This document shows, in pieces, positions 10,701 to 18,133 of a stretch of DNA of 29,759 nucleotides (its first letter is position 1; every line of letters begins with the position of its first letter). The notes beneath the pieces are model-generated. The model did no database searches. It saw only the letters and a list, made by a program, of their open reading frames with translations, and was not told where the DNA came from. A program made the translations under genes and the position numbers. This DNA comes from CAZBBB01 sp964490005. GTDB taxonomy: Bacteria > Planctomycetota > B15-G4. The stretch is taken from the NCBI GenBank assembly GCA_964490005.1, contig CAZBBB010000031.1, positions 1-29,759 on the forward strand, in the 5' to 3' direction.

Positions 10701-11179
10701 TCGAGGAGGACCGGCCCTTCCTGCCGCGGCTGCAGATCGAAGGGCACACGCGCATGCGCGGCTACGAGATCTCGGTCTTCGTCACCGGCGACTGGGACCA
10801 GCCGATCGTCGACCTCTCGTCGGTGCCGCCGCTCAGCGGCGAGGAGCTGATGCTGCTCGTCGTCACCGGGCAGGCGCCGGCCGGGCTCGGCGCCGGCGCC
10901 TCGGGCGCGGCCGCCCAGACCTTCGCCGTCTACGTCGGGCAGGATCTGTTCGCGCGCTGGCTGGGCGACGACCCGCGCGGCGAGCAGTTGCTCGACCGGC
11001 TCGAATTCGAAGTCGCGAGCGACCTCACGGCCTCGGGCGCCGACACCTACCTCGTCAGCTACCGGCTCACCGAACTGGGCGACCCGACGCTGCCGGGCTC
11101 GACGACCTACCTGCGCGCCGAGAACGACGCCTGGGACCACATCAACTTCGGCCTGCAACTGCTGTTCCGGACGCAATGA
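7754..11179 (+). CDS. tamB: TamB-like (DUF490/AsmA-superfamily) translocation and assembly protein
   Basis: This is a 1141-residue protein. An N-terminal signal-anchor helix (RLLLLSAILVAAAALLTQGL) is followed by long stretches of alternating short beta segments rich in 'G.L.L..G.(A/R)L.(L/A)', the beta-taco architecture of TamB/AsmA proteins. The C-terminal region carries the DUF490 signature ('GRVPLLVGAIHIDPSRVLLPAGTI', 'GGRVLFEEDRPFLPRLQIEG', 'LSSVPPLSGEELMLLVVTGQ', 'LEFEVAS...SYRLTE'). Such proteins span the periplasm and act in outer-membrane protein insertion or lipid transport. The GTG start overlaps the peptidase stop, and the TGA overlaps the ATG of the Omp85 gene (ATGA). This tamB-tamA coupling strongly supports the assignment. 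Length is within the family range (about 1100-1400). Confidence 0.9.
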   Translation: MKARRTLRLLLLSAILVAAAALLTQGLWVAPLVRSIAREEAARQGYELSFGSVRGLLGGAIEIRDVRLRAVQARDALRELSAGRLVVSASAWGLWRRGEAAVTGLEGSDVRLSLDLQRVADSPPGPLGLPDLDAHRLDGTVRLENGALLELRAAEGSLRGERLALSAEVFGGHGSAELPLDVPGVVLEQLDLVNVQLAEIWQLVDPDEPRPPEARLSVAGRLDVPVDVADLHELLRRGAAELRIGAEELPPALPFAPPPPLAGVAPQSLALRLVLGEGLLSITDARLQTSGGELRLESGRIELPPGGWPASRWDLSGALDVGDLALVGAWLAPHLGDLAPAGAAWNGRIAGRARVQAAAGELSVEVDVAGRDVLVAGWPLGQIALRARGDERRLRVDELSADGAAGDVRLACELLPLERRLAWLAATGALHDAARLPVPDLQGELAFILEAEGPFEDPSAEMQLLGSELVLRGRSLRFLSLLGRLQGGVFTVESVDLLAEGAELHASGRMALADGLPRRIELDALRVARGEVALGLLEPGSIELGEDGIATSTVLSLAGPARALRVQALGRDAQGRQRARVVAEGLDPLGLARLLELPLADAALPPALDLDVEGAFGREDFAAAGTLGGDVPGQAPGELRPAGRLEARFALHGPWERPAGRLSLASDDLHLHGAPPGDARVGPLRLRAELDLAEALTVRELSVRAPQGLTLLGGGRVGDGRAPPWSAEAPLELSLQLQDAELAPLVALFGELRRVDGELRGSVAVRGTLADPQATGELRLDEGELRLAAEFPPLDALTARVQIEPRRLTLREARGELGGAPFALSGAVAFGDGEPRLELALQGQDVLVWRDGSVKVRADVDVGVRGALDALRATGDVVLRGSRLVERVNLMHLVQGGVAGGGRELHLFSFEDGPLAAMRLDLDVRSAEPFVIESNVVKSALRPELRLTGTGRVPLLVGAIHIDPSRVLLPAGTIRVDGGRVLFEEDRPFLPRLQIEGHTRMRGYEISVFVTGDWDQPIVDLSSVPPLSGEELMLLVVTGQAPAGLGAGASGAAAQTFAVYVGQDLFARWLGDDPRGEQLLDRLEFEVASDLTASGADTYLVSYRLTELGDPTLPGSTTYLRAENDAWDHINFGLQLLFRTQ

Positions 11180-13275
11180 GGGCCGCGCCGCGTCCCGCCG
11201 CCTTGCGGGCCCGCCTCGGCGGGTCGCTCGTGCTCGCGCTGCTCGCGGGCTGCGCGCTGCAGCCGCTCGCGCCGCCGCGCCCCGGCTCGGGCGAGGGCGG
11301 CCGGCCGCGCTACGAGCTGGCCTTCACGGGCCTGACGCAGTTCGCCGAGCGCGACGCGCTCGCCGCGATCGACGCGGACCTGCTCGACTTCGAGCAGCGC
11401 GGGCTGCGCAAGTCCTCGATCGACGACGCGGCCTTCGCGCTCGAGATCGCCTGCCGCGCGGCCGGCTTCCCCTTCGCGCGGGTCGACTACGAGTACGTCC
11501 CGGCGGCGCAGGGGGCGCTGCCGCGCGTGCACCTGATCGTCGACGAGGGGCCGCGCGTGCGCCTCGGCACGCTGAGCTTCCGCGGAGCGGCGGCCTTCGA
11601 CGGAGCCGAGCTGGCCGCGCTGTTCGGCGTCGGCGAGGAGGCCTCGCCGCGCTGGTACGTCGCGAGCGAGATCGAGGCCGGGCTGGGCGCGATGCGCGCG
11701 CTGTACCGCAGCGCGGGCCACCTCGAGGCCGCGATCTCCGAGCCCGAGCTGGCCTTCGATGCGGCCCAGGCGCGCATGGACGTGAGCATCACCGTCGCGG
11801 AGGGACCGGCCTGGCGCCTCGGCGCGCTGCCGATCGAGCCGGTCGGCACGGACGCAGCGGGCGGAGCGGACCTCGAGGCGCTGCTCGCCGAGTTGGACGG
11901 CCACCTCTCGAGCTACGTCGGCCGGCCCTACTTCCCGCAGGTGGCCTTCGCGGTGCGCGGCCAGGCGCTGGAGTTTCTCGCGGAGGCCGGCCATCCCGAC
12001 GCGCGCGTGGTCTTCGAGGAGCGGCGCGGCGAGGACGGGCTGGTGACGCTGCGGCTGTCCGTCGCGCCCGGGCCGCGCGTCGCGATCTCCAGCGTGACGG
12101 TCTCGGGCGCGCAGCGCACCGACGCCGAGTTCGTGCTCGAGCGGCTCGCGCTGCGTCCGGGCGAGACCTGGAGCACCTCGGCGCAGAGGCGCAGCCTCAC
12201 CGAGCTGTATCGCAGCGGCCTGTTCGCGCGCGTCGACGTCGAGCTGGAGGGCGAGGGCGGGCAGCGTCCGGTCGAGGTGTCGGTCGTCGAACGGCTGCCG
12301 CGCGAGTGGTTCGTCGAGCCCGGCTACGGCAGTTACGAGGGGCCGCGCGTCACCGCCGGCTGGCGCGACCGCAACATCGACGGCGAGGCCGGCAACCTGC
12401 ACTTCGAGGGCTCGCTGAGCCCCAAGGCGCGGCGCGTGCTGGCCGGCATCACCGACCCCTTCTTCGGCCCGGCGACCTCCTCCGACGTCTCGGTCTTCGT
12501 GCATCGCCGCGAGGAGCCCTCGTACACGAGCGACGAGCTGGGCGTGCTCGCCACGCTGACGACGCGGCGCTCCGCGCAGCTCGTCACGAGCTGGGGCTAC
12601 GGCATCAGCCAGTCGAAGCTGAGTTCGGTCTCGGCCGCGCTGCCGCCCTCGGTGGCCGAGCTCGACGACGTGCGCGTGGCGCCGGTCTCCGCCGGCCTCT
12701 CGCACGACACGCGCGACGCCTACTTCGCGCCGACGAGCGGGCACCTGACCCGCGCGAGCCTGGAGTTCGGCAGCGCGCTCACCGCCAGCGAGCTCGACTT
12801 CCTGCGGGCCCGCTTCGCGCACGCGCAGTACCTGCCGCTGGGGGCCGGGCAGGTGCTCGCGCTGTCGTGGCGCACGGGCCTGATCGCGCCGATCGCCGGC
12901 ACCGACACGATTCCGCTGCAGGAGCGCTTCTTCAACGGCGGCGAGTCGACGGTGCGCTCCTTCAAGGAGGACGAGCTGGGGCCCGTCGACGCCGCCGGCG
13001 AGCCGCTCGGCGGCGAGGCCTTCACGGTGGCTTCGGCCGAGTGGCGGCGCCCGCTCGACGGCGAGCTGCACGGCGCGCTGTTCCTCGACCTGGGCAACGT
13101 CGTGCCCGACGTCTCCGACTACCTGTCCTTCCCCGACCTCGAGCTGGCGGTCGGCTTCGGCCTGCGCTACATGCTGCCGATCGGCCCCGTGCGCCTCGAC
13201 ATCGGCTTCAACCCCGGCGCCGAATCGGGCGAGGACGACTGGGTCGCGCACCTCTCGGTGGGTATGCCCTTCTAG
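11176..13275 (+). CDS. tamA: TamA/BamA-like Omp85 outer-membrane protein with lipoprotein signal
   Basis: This is a 699-residue protein predicted to have periplasmic POTRA domains followed by a 16-strand Omp85 barrel, working with the TamB partner encoded immediately upstream (ATGA overlap). The N-terminus 'SLVLALLAGCALQPLAPP' has a perfect lipobox (L23-A-G-C26), unusual for this family. POTRA-like segments are recognisable by 'VHLIVDEGPRVRLGTLSFRG', 'VAPGPRVAISSVTVSGAQRT' and 'LYRSGLFARVDVEL'. The barrel includes 'VSAGLSHDTRDAYFAPTSG', the loop-6 motif region 'RFFNGGESTVRSFKEDELGP' (VRSF where VRGF/Y is usual) and a terminal strand ending 'AHLSVGMPF' with the C-terminal Phe typical of barrels. 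It could be a BamA-family paralogue rather than strict TamA, but gene context favours TamA. Confidence 0.88.
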   Translation: MRAAPRPAALRARLGGSLVLALLAGCALQPLAPPRPGSGEGGRPRYELAFTGLTQFAERDALAAIDADLLDFEQRGLRKSSIDDAAFALEIACRAAGFPFARVDYEYVPAAQGALPRVHLIVDEGPRVRLGTLSFRGAAAFDGAELAALFGVGEEASPRWYVASEIEAGLGAMRALYRSAGHLEAAISEPELAFDAAQARMDVSITVAEGPAWRLGALPIEPVGTDAAGGADLEALLAELDGHLSSYVGRPYFPQVAFAVRGQALEFLAEAGHPDARVVFEERRGEDGLVTLRLSVAPGPRVAISSVTVSGAQRTDAEFVLERLALRPGETWSTSAQRRSLTELYRSGLFARVDVELEGEGGQRPVEVSVVERLPREWFVEPGYGSYEGPRVTAGWRDRNIDGEAGNLHFEGSLSPKARRVLAGITDPFFGPATSSDVSVFVHRREEPSYTSDELGVLATLTTRRSAQLVTSWGYGISQSKLSSVSAALPPSVAELDDVRVAPVSAGLSHDTRDAYFAPTSGHLTRASLEFGSALTASELDFLRARFAHAQYLPLGAGQVLALSWRTGLIAPIAGTDTIPLQERFFNGGESTVRSFKEDELGPVDAAGEPLGGEAFTVASAEWRRPLDGELHGALFLDLGNVVPDVSDYLSFPDLELAVGFGLRYMLPIGPVRLDIGFNPGAESGEDDWVAHLSVGMPF

Positions 13276-13346
13276 GGCGCGGCCCGCGGCGTGGCGGCGC
13301 GGGGGAGTGCTAGCCTGTGCGCCGGACTTCCATCGGGAGCGGTCGA

Positions 13347-13748
13347 TTGCGCGTGTCGGGGGTGTTGCTCGTCCGCGCATCGTTGGCTGCCTGCGCCGCC
13401 GCGCCCCAGGTGCCGGCCGAGCCGGCGCCGCGGCCCGAACCGGGCGGCAGGACCACGTCCGAGCGCGCCGAACGGCCGCCGCTCTCGTTTCCGGCCGGCG
13501 ATGTCTCGTTCGAGATCGTGCTCGGTCCGCGCGTCGTCGTCTCCGGCTGGACGTACGCGCTGGAAGAGTTCGCCGCGGTCGTGACCGCGGGGGACAAACC
13601 CCTCGCGGGGCGCAGGGCCACGCTGCGGCCGCAGCGCCTCGTGAGCTACGACCAGGTCGTCAAGGTCGTCGACATCCTGATTCGCGGCGACTGTCTCGAC
13701 CTCACGTTCGCCGGTCTGCCCTTCTCGGAGCCTGGTGAGGCACGATGA
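13347..13748 (+). CDS. Lipoprotein with ExbD/TolR-like C-terminal domain
   Basis: This is a 133-residue product if translation starts at TTG 13347, preceded by GGGAG at 7-nt spacing; a GTG at 13317 would add ten residues. The N-terminus has a short signal ending in lipobox L13-A-A-C16, then a Pro/Ala/Arg-rich linker. The C-terminal 70 residues ('VSFEIVLGPRVVVSGW', 'LVSYDQVVKVVDILIRGDCL', 'DLTFAGLPF') resemble the periplasmic domain of ExbD/TolR, where a 'Y..VV.V.D' helix leads to a final beta strand. The usual ExbD transmembrane helix with its proton-channel Asp is absent, replaced by the lipid anchor. The similarity is by eye and moderate. It follows the tamA-like gene by 71 bp with a possible TAGCCT -10 box at 13311. 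Its role may be in envelope coupling (inference). Confidence 0.6.
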   Translation: MRVSGVLLVRASLAACAAAPQVPAEPAPRPEPGGRTTSERAERPPLSFPAGDVSFEIVLGPRVVVSGWTYALEEFAAVVTAGDKPLAGRRATLRPQRLVSYDQVVKVVDILIRGDCLDLTFAGLPFSEPGEAR

Positions 13749-13800
13749 GCAGGGCGCTCTCCGAAGCGGTCTCGCGCGCCGCGCGCTTCGGAACGGCGCG

Positions 13801-14424
13801 TCAGGCGTCGCCGTCGCGCGTGAAGGACGCGGCGCTCGGCCAGCAGGGCATGCGCTGGTCGAGCGGCGGCGCCAGGGCGAGGGACAGGTCGTCGAAGCCG
13901 AAGCGCTCGGCGCCGAGAGCGGGCACCGGGAGCGTGACCTGGGCCACGTGCTGCCGTTGCTCGTCGAGCAGCACCAGCGACCAGTACTGGATGGGGAAGT
14001 CGCGGGACAGCATCGGCCGCGGACGGATGAGCCGGATCGTGACGTCGTCGGCGACGCCCGCGGCGCGCAGGTCGGCGCGCGCCGCCTGGAGGTCGTAGAA
14101 CACGGCGCTCGACCAGCCGGGCAGCGTGGCCAGGCGCGCCTCGATCTCGGCCAGCGACGGATAGACCGGGCGCTGCAGCGTGTACGGATCGAGTCCCAGG
14201 CTCAGATCGGCGAAGCGCCGCGCGAGTTCGCGGGCCGTCGCCGCGTGCTTCGAGACCGGCGTGTGGGCCAGGCCATCGATGCTCACCGGAAAGGGCGTGC
14301 GCGGCGACTTTCCGAGCGCGGGCATCGCGGCGAGCGCGACGACGAGCACGCCGCCGAGACCGAGGCTCGTGGCGACGCGGCGCCATGAGAAGGAGACGCC
14401 CGTCGCGGCGGAGGAGTCGTTCAT
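13801..14424 (-). CDS. Exported or membrane-anchored protein of unknown function
   Basis: This is a 207-residue protein that I do not recognise. The ATG at 14424 has GGGAGG eight bases upstream. The N-terminus is polar, then 'RRVATSLGLGGVLVVALAAM' forms a single hydrophobic helix ending in ALG, which could be a cleaved signal or an anchor. The mature part has an acidic/aliphatic alpha-beta pattern, including 'ARELARRFADLSLGLDPYTL', 'PSLAEIEARLATLPGW' and 'FPIQYWSLVLLDEQRQHVAQ'. Codon pattern and GC-skewed third positions are those of a real gene. It converges on the ExbD-like gene with 52 bp between stops. Confidence 0.75.
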   Translation of the reverse strand: MNDSSAATGVSFSWRRVATSLGLGGVLVVALAAMPALGKSPRTPFPVSIDGLAHTPVSKHAATARELARRFADLSLGLDPYTLQRPVYPSLAEIEARLATLPGWSSAVFYDLQAARADLRAAGVADDVTIRLIRPRPMLSRDFPIQYWSLVLLDEQRQHVAQVTLPVPALGAERFGFDDLSLALAPPLDQRMPCWPSAASFTRDGDA

Positions 14425-14680
14425 GTCCCTGGCCTCCCGTGGCCGCCCGCCGTGCAGGCCGAGGGCCGGCGCCGTCTGTCGGCCAGGCGGCCTCGACGAC
14501 TTGAGCGGCCGCGCGCCTCGCGGGCTGGCGTGAGCATCGACGTCGGAGGGTCGAGCGTCCTGGTGCCGGCCGAGATTCGGGAGGATGGTCGCTGGGTCGT
14601 CGATCGGCCCCGAGTCGCCGCGCCCGTGACTTCACCCCAAGGCCCGAAATGAGGCCGTCGTCGCGACGGCCCCCGGAGTC

Positions 14681-14708
14681 TTGACGGTTGGCGGAATCGG
14701 AGTAGCGT
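14681..14708 (+). promoter_or_regulatory. Candidate sigma-70 promoter for beta-propeller gene
   Basis: TTGACG (14681-14686) and TAGCGT (14703-14708) are separated by 16 bp in an intergenic stretch. The predicted start lies near 14715, giving a leader of roughly 80 nt before the GTG at 14798. The surrounding region 14425-14797 (about 370 bp) otherwise contains only short frames without recognisable features. Confidence 0.4.
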
Positions 14709-14797
14709 GGAGCCCGCTCGGATGCTGGCCGCGGGTGAGGTGATGAGGTGAGTGGAGCGGCCCACGGTCGCGGCGGGTTCATGTCGGGGGCTTGCGC

Positions 14798-16363
14798 GTG
14801 CGCGATGACGGTCGGCTGAACAGGACTCGTCCAGGCTGCAGGCGCAGCGCGTGTGTCGCGGGAGTCGGTTTGGCTGCGGCGCTGAGCCTGGGCGGGGTCG
14901 ATGCGGCAGCGCAGGTCGCCCATCAGGTCGTCCTGTACGGCGAGTCGTCCAATCCGCACAAGGAGTTGGTGCTGCGCTACGATCGCAAGCTGCAACTCCT
15001 CGGTGCGACGGATGTCGAGCCGTACGGCGGCAGCGTCTCGAAGGTGACGCCGATCGCCGTCGATGCTCAGGGGGCAAACTGGATCGCGTTCAATGCGCTG
15101 CAGACCAAGCAGCTCTTGCACCTCGATTCTGCGGGACAGGTCATAGGCAGCATTCCGCTCGGCCACAACCCCGTGAACGTCGTCGTCGACGGCACCGGAT
15201 CGGCCTACGCGCTGACGCGCATTCCGCTGCTGCCGCCGGGGCCCTTGTACAAAGCGGACACGACGTCGCACTCGGTGCTGTGGTCCTCGATGGCGGCGCC
15301 CTCGGTCTACACCTGGTACCCGCAGAGTCTGCTCGTGACTTCGGCGGGCCAGGTCTGGGTCGGCGACACGACCGACCTGTTCTTTCCGAAGCACGTGCCG
15401 TACATCACGCGCATCAATCCCGCGGACGGCAGCATCCTCAAGCGCCTGCAGCTCCCGGCGCCCCCGTCCAGCGGCGACTCCGGCATGCCCAAGCTGATTG
15501 CCGCCGGTGACGGAACGATGTGGGCGCAAACATGGGGCGGCGGCAATTTCAGCCTCGTCAAGACCGACGGACTGAACGTCCTGGCGGACTTTTCGATCAA
15601 CGGCGGCGTCAACGACGAGAACTACCACATGGCGGTCGATGCGCACGATCGCGTGTACGTGATCGCCTTCACACCGGGCGGCCACGGCGAGGGCTTGCTG
15701 CGCTATGACCCGCTGGACCCGACGAACCCGGTGCTCTTTCCCGTGGGCGGATCTCTCGTGGGATTCGCGTTGGGGGCGAGTGGTGACGACATCTATCTCA
15801 TCGCCTGGCCCGTCCAGCTCCCGATCCAGAGGCGACTGTTCCGCCTCAACCTGAGGAGCGGAGTGGAGTCGAGCGTGCCGTTCGGTTCCATCAGCGATTC
15901 GCAGATGCCCTACGGCGACCCGACGGGCTTCATCCTCGCCAACGTCATCGACCAGAACGGCGACAACGACGGAGACGGCTACCCCAATCGCGTCGAGACC
16001 CTGGCCACGAGCAACCCCTTCGACGCGAGCAGCCGCCCCAACGGGCCCAAGGTCACGATCAGCTTCGCGCCGAACAACGCGATCATCCTGACCTACTTCG
16101 ACCCCGACGGCCTGCTGCACCCGACCGGCGGCCTCGACCTCTCCACGCTCTCGCTCGTCGCGGGCAACTACGGCGAGGTCTTTCCCTTCCTGATGTCCTT
16201 CCTCACGTTCGTCGACGTGCAGCCCGATGGCCAGACGGCCAGCGCCGTGTTCGGCGGGCTGCCCCTGCCCGACGACTTCAAGCTGCAGCTGCAGGCCACC
16301 GTCGCCGACCTGAGCGGCGCCACCGGCTGGGACTGGCAGGTCACGCCGCCCGGCGATCTGTAG
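14798..16363 (+). CDS. Secreted beta-propeller protein with Ca-binding Asp-rich segment
   Basis: This is a 521-residue exported protein. The GTG at 14798 has GGGGG seven bases upstream; TTG 14792 is an in-frame alternative. A signal peptide ('SACVAGVGLAAALSLGG', cleavage near DAAAQ) is followed by propeller-type blades: 'PIAVDAQGANWIAF', 'PVNVVVDGTGSAYALT', 'LLVTSAGQVWVGD', 'LIAAGDGTMWAQTW' and 'HMAVDAHDRVYVIAF', each a 'D..G..W/Y' strand pattern as in streptogramin-lyase/NHL-like propellers. Near residue 385 lies 'DQNGDNDGDGYPNRVE', resembling thrombospondin type-3 or dockerin calcium loops. A C-terminal beta domain follows. The ligand is unknown. The first half uses more A/T-ending codons than its neighbours, a possible sign of different origin. 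Confidence 0.82.
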   Translation: MRDDGRLNRTRPGCRRSACVAGVGLAAALSLGGVDAAAQVAHQVVLYGESSNPHKELVLRYDRKLQLLGATDVEPYGGSVSKVTPIAVDAQGANWIAFNALQTKQLLHLDSAGQVIGSIPLGHNPVNVVVDGTGSAYALTRIPLLPPGPLYKADTTSHSVLWSSMAAPSVYTWYPQSLLVTSAGQVWVGDTTDLFFPKHVPYITRINPADGSILKRLQLPAPPSSGDSGMPKLIAAGDGTMWAQTWGGGNFSLVKTDGLNVLADFSINGGVNDENYHMAVDAHDRVYVIAFTPGGHGEGLLRYDPLDPTNPVLFPVGGSLVGFALGASGDDIYLIAWPVQLPIQRRLFRLNLRSGVESSVPFGSISDSQMPYGDPTGFILANVIDQNGDNDGDGYPNRVETLATSNPFDASSRPNGPKVTISFAPNNAIILTYFDPDGLLHPTGGLDLSTLSLVAGNYGEVFPFLMSFLTFVDVQPDGQTASAVFGGLPLPDDFKLQLQATVADLSGATGWDWQVTPPGDL

Positions 16364-16373
16364 GCCGCGCGCC

Positions 16374-18074
16374 TCAGGCCGGCTTGGCGCTGCGCAGCGC
16401 GCCGTCGAACAGCGTGCGCAGCTTGAACTTCTGCACCTTGCCGCTGCCGGTGAGCGGGAAGCGCGCAAAGGCCTTCCACGCGACGGGGATCTTGAAGGCC
16501 GCGATGCGCCCGCGCAGCAGCGCCGTGTAGGCCAAAGGGTCGAGGCGCGCGCCCTCGCGCAGGATCAGGCCGGCCGCGACGATCTCGCCGAAGTGCTCGT
16601 CGGGCAGGCCGACGACCGCGGCATCGACGATGTCTTCGTGCTCGCGCAGCACGTTTTCGATCTCGGCGGGCGCGATGTTCTCGCCGCCGCGGATGATCAG
16701 GTCCTTGATGCGGCCCGCGATGCGCAGCCGGCCTTGCTCGTCGAGCCGGCACAGATCGCCCGTGCGCAGCCAGCCCTCGGGCGTGACGGCCGCGGCCGTC
16801 GCCGCCGGGTCGTCGTGGTAGCCGACCATGATGTTGTCGCCGCGGCACCACAGTTCGCCGGCCTCGCCGTGCGCGACGTCCTGCCGCGTCGCGGGATCGA
16901 CGAGGCGGACCTCGACGCCCGGCAGCGGCCGGCCGATCGTCTCGCAGCGCGCGGCGAGCGGCTCGTCGGGCAGGCTGCCCGAGACGCCCGGGCTGGCCTC
17001 GGTGAGTCCGTAGGTCACGGCGAGCCCGGGGCAGCGCAGCGCGTCGATCACCCGCTGCATGAGCGGCACGGGGCACGGCGCACCCGCCATGAGCCCCGCG
17101 CGCAGCGTCGTGATCCGGCGCCCGGGCAGGCTCTCGTGCGCCATCATCGCGCTGAACATCGTCGGCACGCCGTGCAGGATCGTGCAGCGCTCCTCCTCGA
17201 TCAGGCGCAGCGCCGCGCCGGCCTCGAAGGACGGGATGGCGCAGACCGCCGCGCCGTGCGCGTAGGCACCGAGCACCGCGACCACGCAACCGAAGCAGTG
17301 GAACAGCGGCACGAACAGCGCGACGCGGTCGGCGGGCGTCAGGCCGAGCTGCGCGCCGAGCGTGGCGCCGCTGCCGAGGATGTTGCGGTGGCTGAGCATC
17401 ACGCCCTTGGGGAAGCCCGTCGTGCCCGAGGTGTACTGGATGTTGACCACGTCGCCCGGCGTGCAGCTCGCCTCGCGCGCGGCGAGTTCGCCGGCCGGCA
17501 GGTCGGCACCGCGCTCGACCAGCGCGCCGATCGAGAGCAGCGCGCCGCGTCCTCCGCCGGGCGCCGTGCCCAGCGGCGGCTCCTCGTCGGGCAGGCTCGG
17601 CATCCAGACGCGCTGCGCGAGACGCGGCAGGGGGCGGCTCGCGTCGGAGAGCAGCTCGTCGAGCGCGCGCGCCGACTCGTTGCCGCCGTTGCGCGTCGTG
17701 TGGATCACGGCCACCGCCTTGCTCTGCCGCAGCACGTAGGCGACCTCGTCCTTCGCGAGGGCCGTGTTCACCGTGACGAGCACGGCGCCGATGCGCGCCA
17801 GCGCGAACTGCAGCGGCACCCAGTCGGGCACGTTCTGGCCCCAGACCGCGACGTGCCGCCCCTTGCCGAGACCGAGCGCGAGCAGCCCGCGCGCGAGCGC
17901 GTCGACGCGCGCGTCGAGCTGCGCGAAGCTCAGGCGCACCGCGCGCCCGCCGTGCGCGAAGGCCGGGACGACGAGCGCCTCGGCCTGAGGGCGCCGCGCG
18001 GCGTGGTGTCGCAGCAGCGCCGAGAGGGTCAGGTCGCGGAACTCGTCGGGCGTGAGCGGGGCGGTCGCCGTCAT
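16374..18074 (-). CDS. AMP-binding acyl-CoA synthetase/ligase
   Basis: This is a 566-residue enzyme of the ANL superfamily that adenylates a carboxylic acid and transfers the acyl group to CoA. Motifs in order are the phosphate loop 'YTSGTTGFPKGVMLSH', 'HGVPTMFSAMMAHE', the adenine-binding 'TYGLTEASPGVSGS', 'GWLRTGDLCRLDEQG', hinge 'GRIKDLIIRGGENIAPAEIE' and the catalytic C-terminal Lys in 'LTGSGKVQKFKLR'. Overall layout matches medium/long-chain fatty acyl-CoA ligases of the FadK/AcsA-like group; the exact substrate cannot be read. It is convergent with the propeller gene (10 bp between stops) and divergent from the Sec-containing gene, with 59 bp between the two start codons. A TATGAT -10 box ends 8 nt before its ATG, suggesting a leaderless mRNA. 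Confidence 0.92.
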   Translation of the reverse strand: MTATAPLTPDEFRDLTLSALLRHHAARRPQAEALVVPAFAHGGRAVRLSFAQLDARVDALARGLLALGLGKGRHVAVWGQNVPDWVPLQFALARIGAVLVTVNTALAKDEVAYVLRQSKAVAVIHTTRNGGNESARALDELLSDASRPLPRLAQRVWMPSLPDEEPPLGTAPGGGRGALLSIGALVERGADLPAGELAAREASCTPGDVVNIQYTSGTTGFPKGVMLSHRNILGSGATLGAQLGLTPADRVALFVPLFHCFGCVVAVLGAYAHGAAVCAIPSFEAGAALRLIEEERCTILHGVPTMFSAMMAHESLPGRRITTLRAGLMAGAPCPVPLMQRVIDALRCPGLAVTYGLTEASPGVSGSLPDEPLAARCETIGRPLPGVEVRLVDPATRQDVAHGEAGELWCRGDNIMVGYHDDPAATAAAVTPEGWLRTGDLCRLDEQGRLRIAGRIKDLIIRGGENIAPAEIENVLREHEDIVDAAVVGLPDEHFGEIVAAGLILREGARLDPLAYTALLRGRIAAFKIPVAWKAFARFPLTGSGKVQKFKLRTLFDGALRSAKPA

Positions 18075-18082
18075 GGGGCGGG

Positions 18083-18088
18083 ATCATA
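18083..18088 (-). promoter_or_regulatory. Candidate -10 box for acyl-CoA ligase, leaderless
   Basis: On the minus strand this reads TATGAT (five of six matches to TATAAT) and ends 8 nt before the ATG at 18074. There is no Shine-Dalgarno sequence in the 8-nt gap (GGGGCG-like bases abut the box), consistent with transcription starting at the start codon. Confidence 0.45.
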
Positions 18089-18119
18089 CGGCCCGGCACG
18101 CGTTCCGGTCGCGGGCGGC

Positions 18120-18125
18120 TATGCT
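18120..18125 (+). promoter_or_regulatory. Candidate -10 box for selenoprotein gene, leaderless
   Basis: TATGCT matches the consensus at four positions and ends 8 nt before the GTG at 18134. It lies back-to-back with the minus-strand TATGAT of the ligase gene, so the two genes probably share a compact divergent control region of about 60 bp. Confidence 0.38.
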
Positions 18126-18133
18126 CGCGCCCC

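Noticed and set aside
7610..11176. Very long reverse-strand open frame opposite the tamB-like gene
   Set aside because: Its translation is Arg/Ala/Gln/Leu-rich shadow sequence with no motifs, and the plus strand carries a recognisable protein; GC richness removes stops in the opposite frame.
14530..14652. Possible 40-residue ORF starting GTG
   Set aside because: No signal peptide, helix or ribosome-binding site stands out, and the sequence is in an intergenic control region.
13646..16468. 940-codon reverse-strand open frame
   Set aside because: It crosses several genes of both strands and contains no recognisable motif, so it is a shadow frame.
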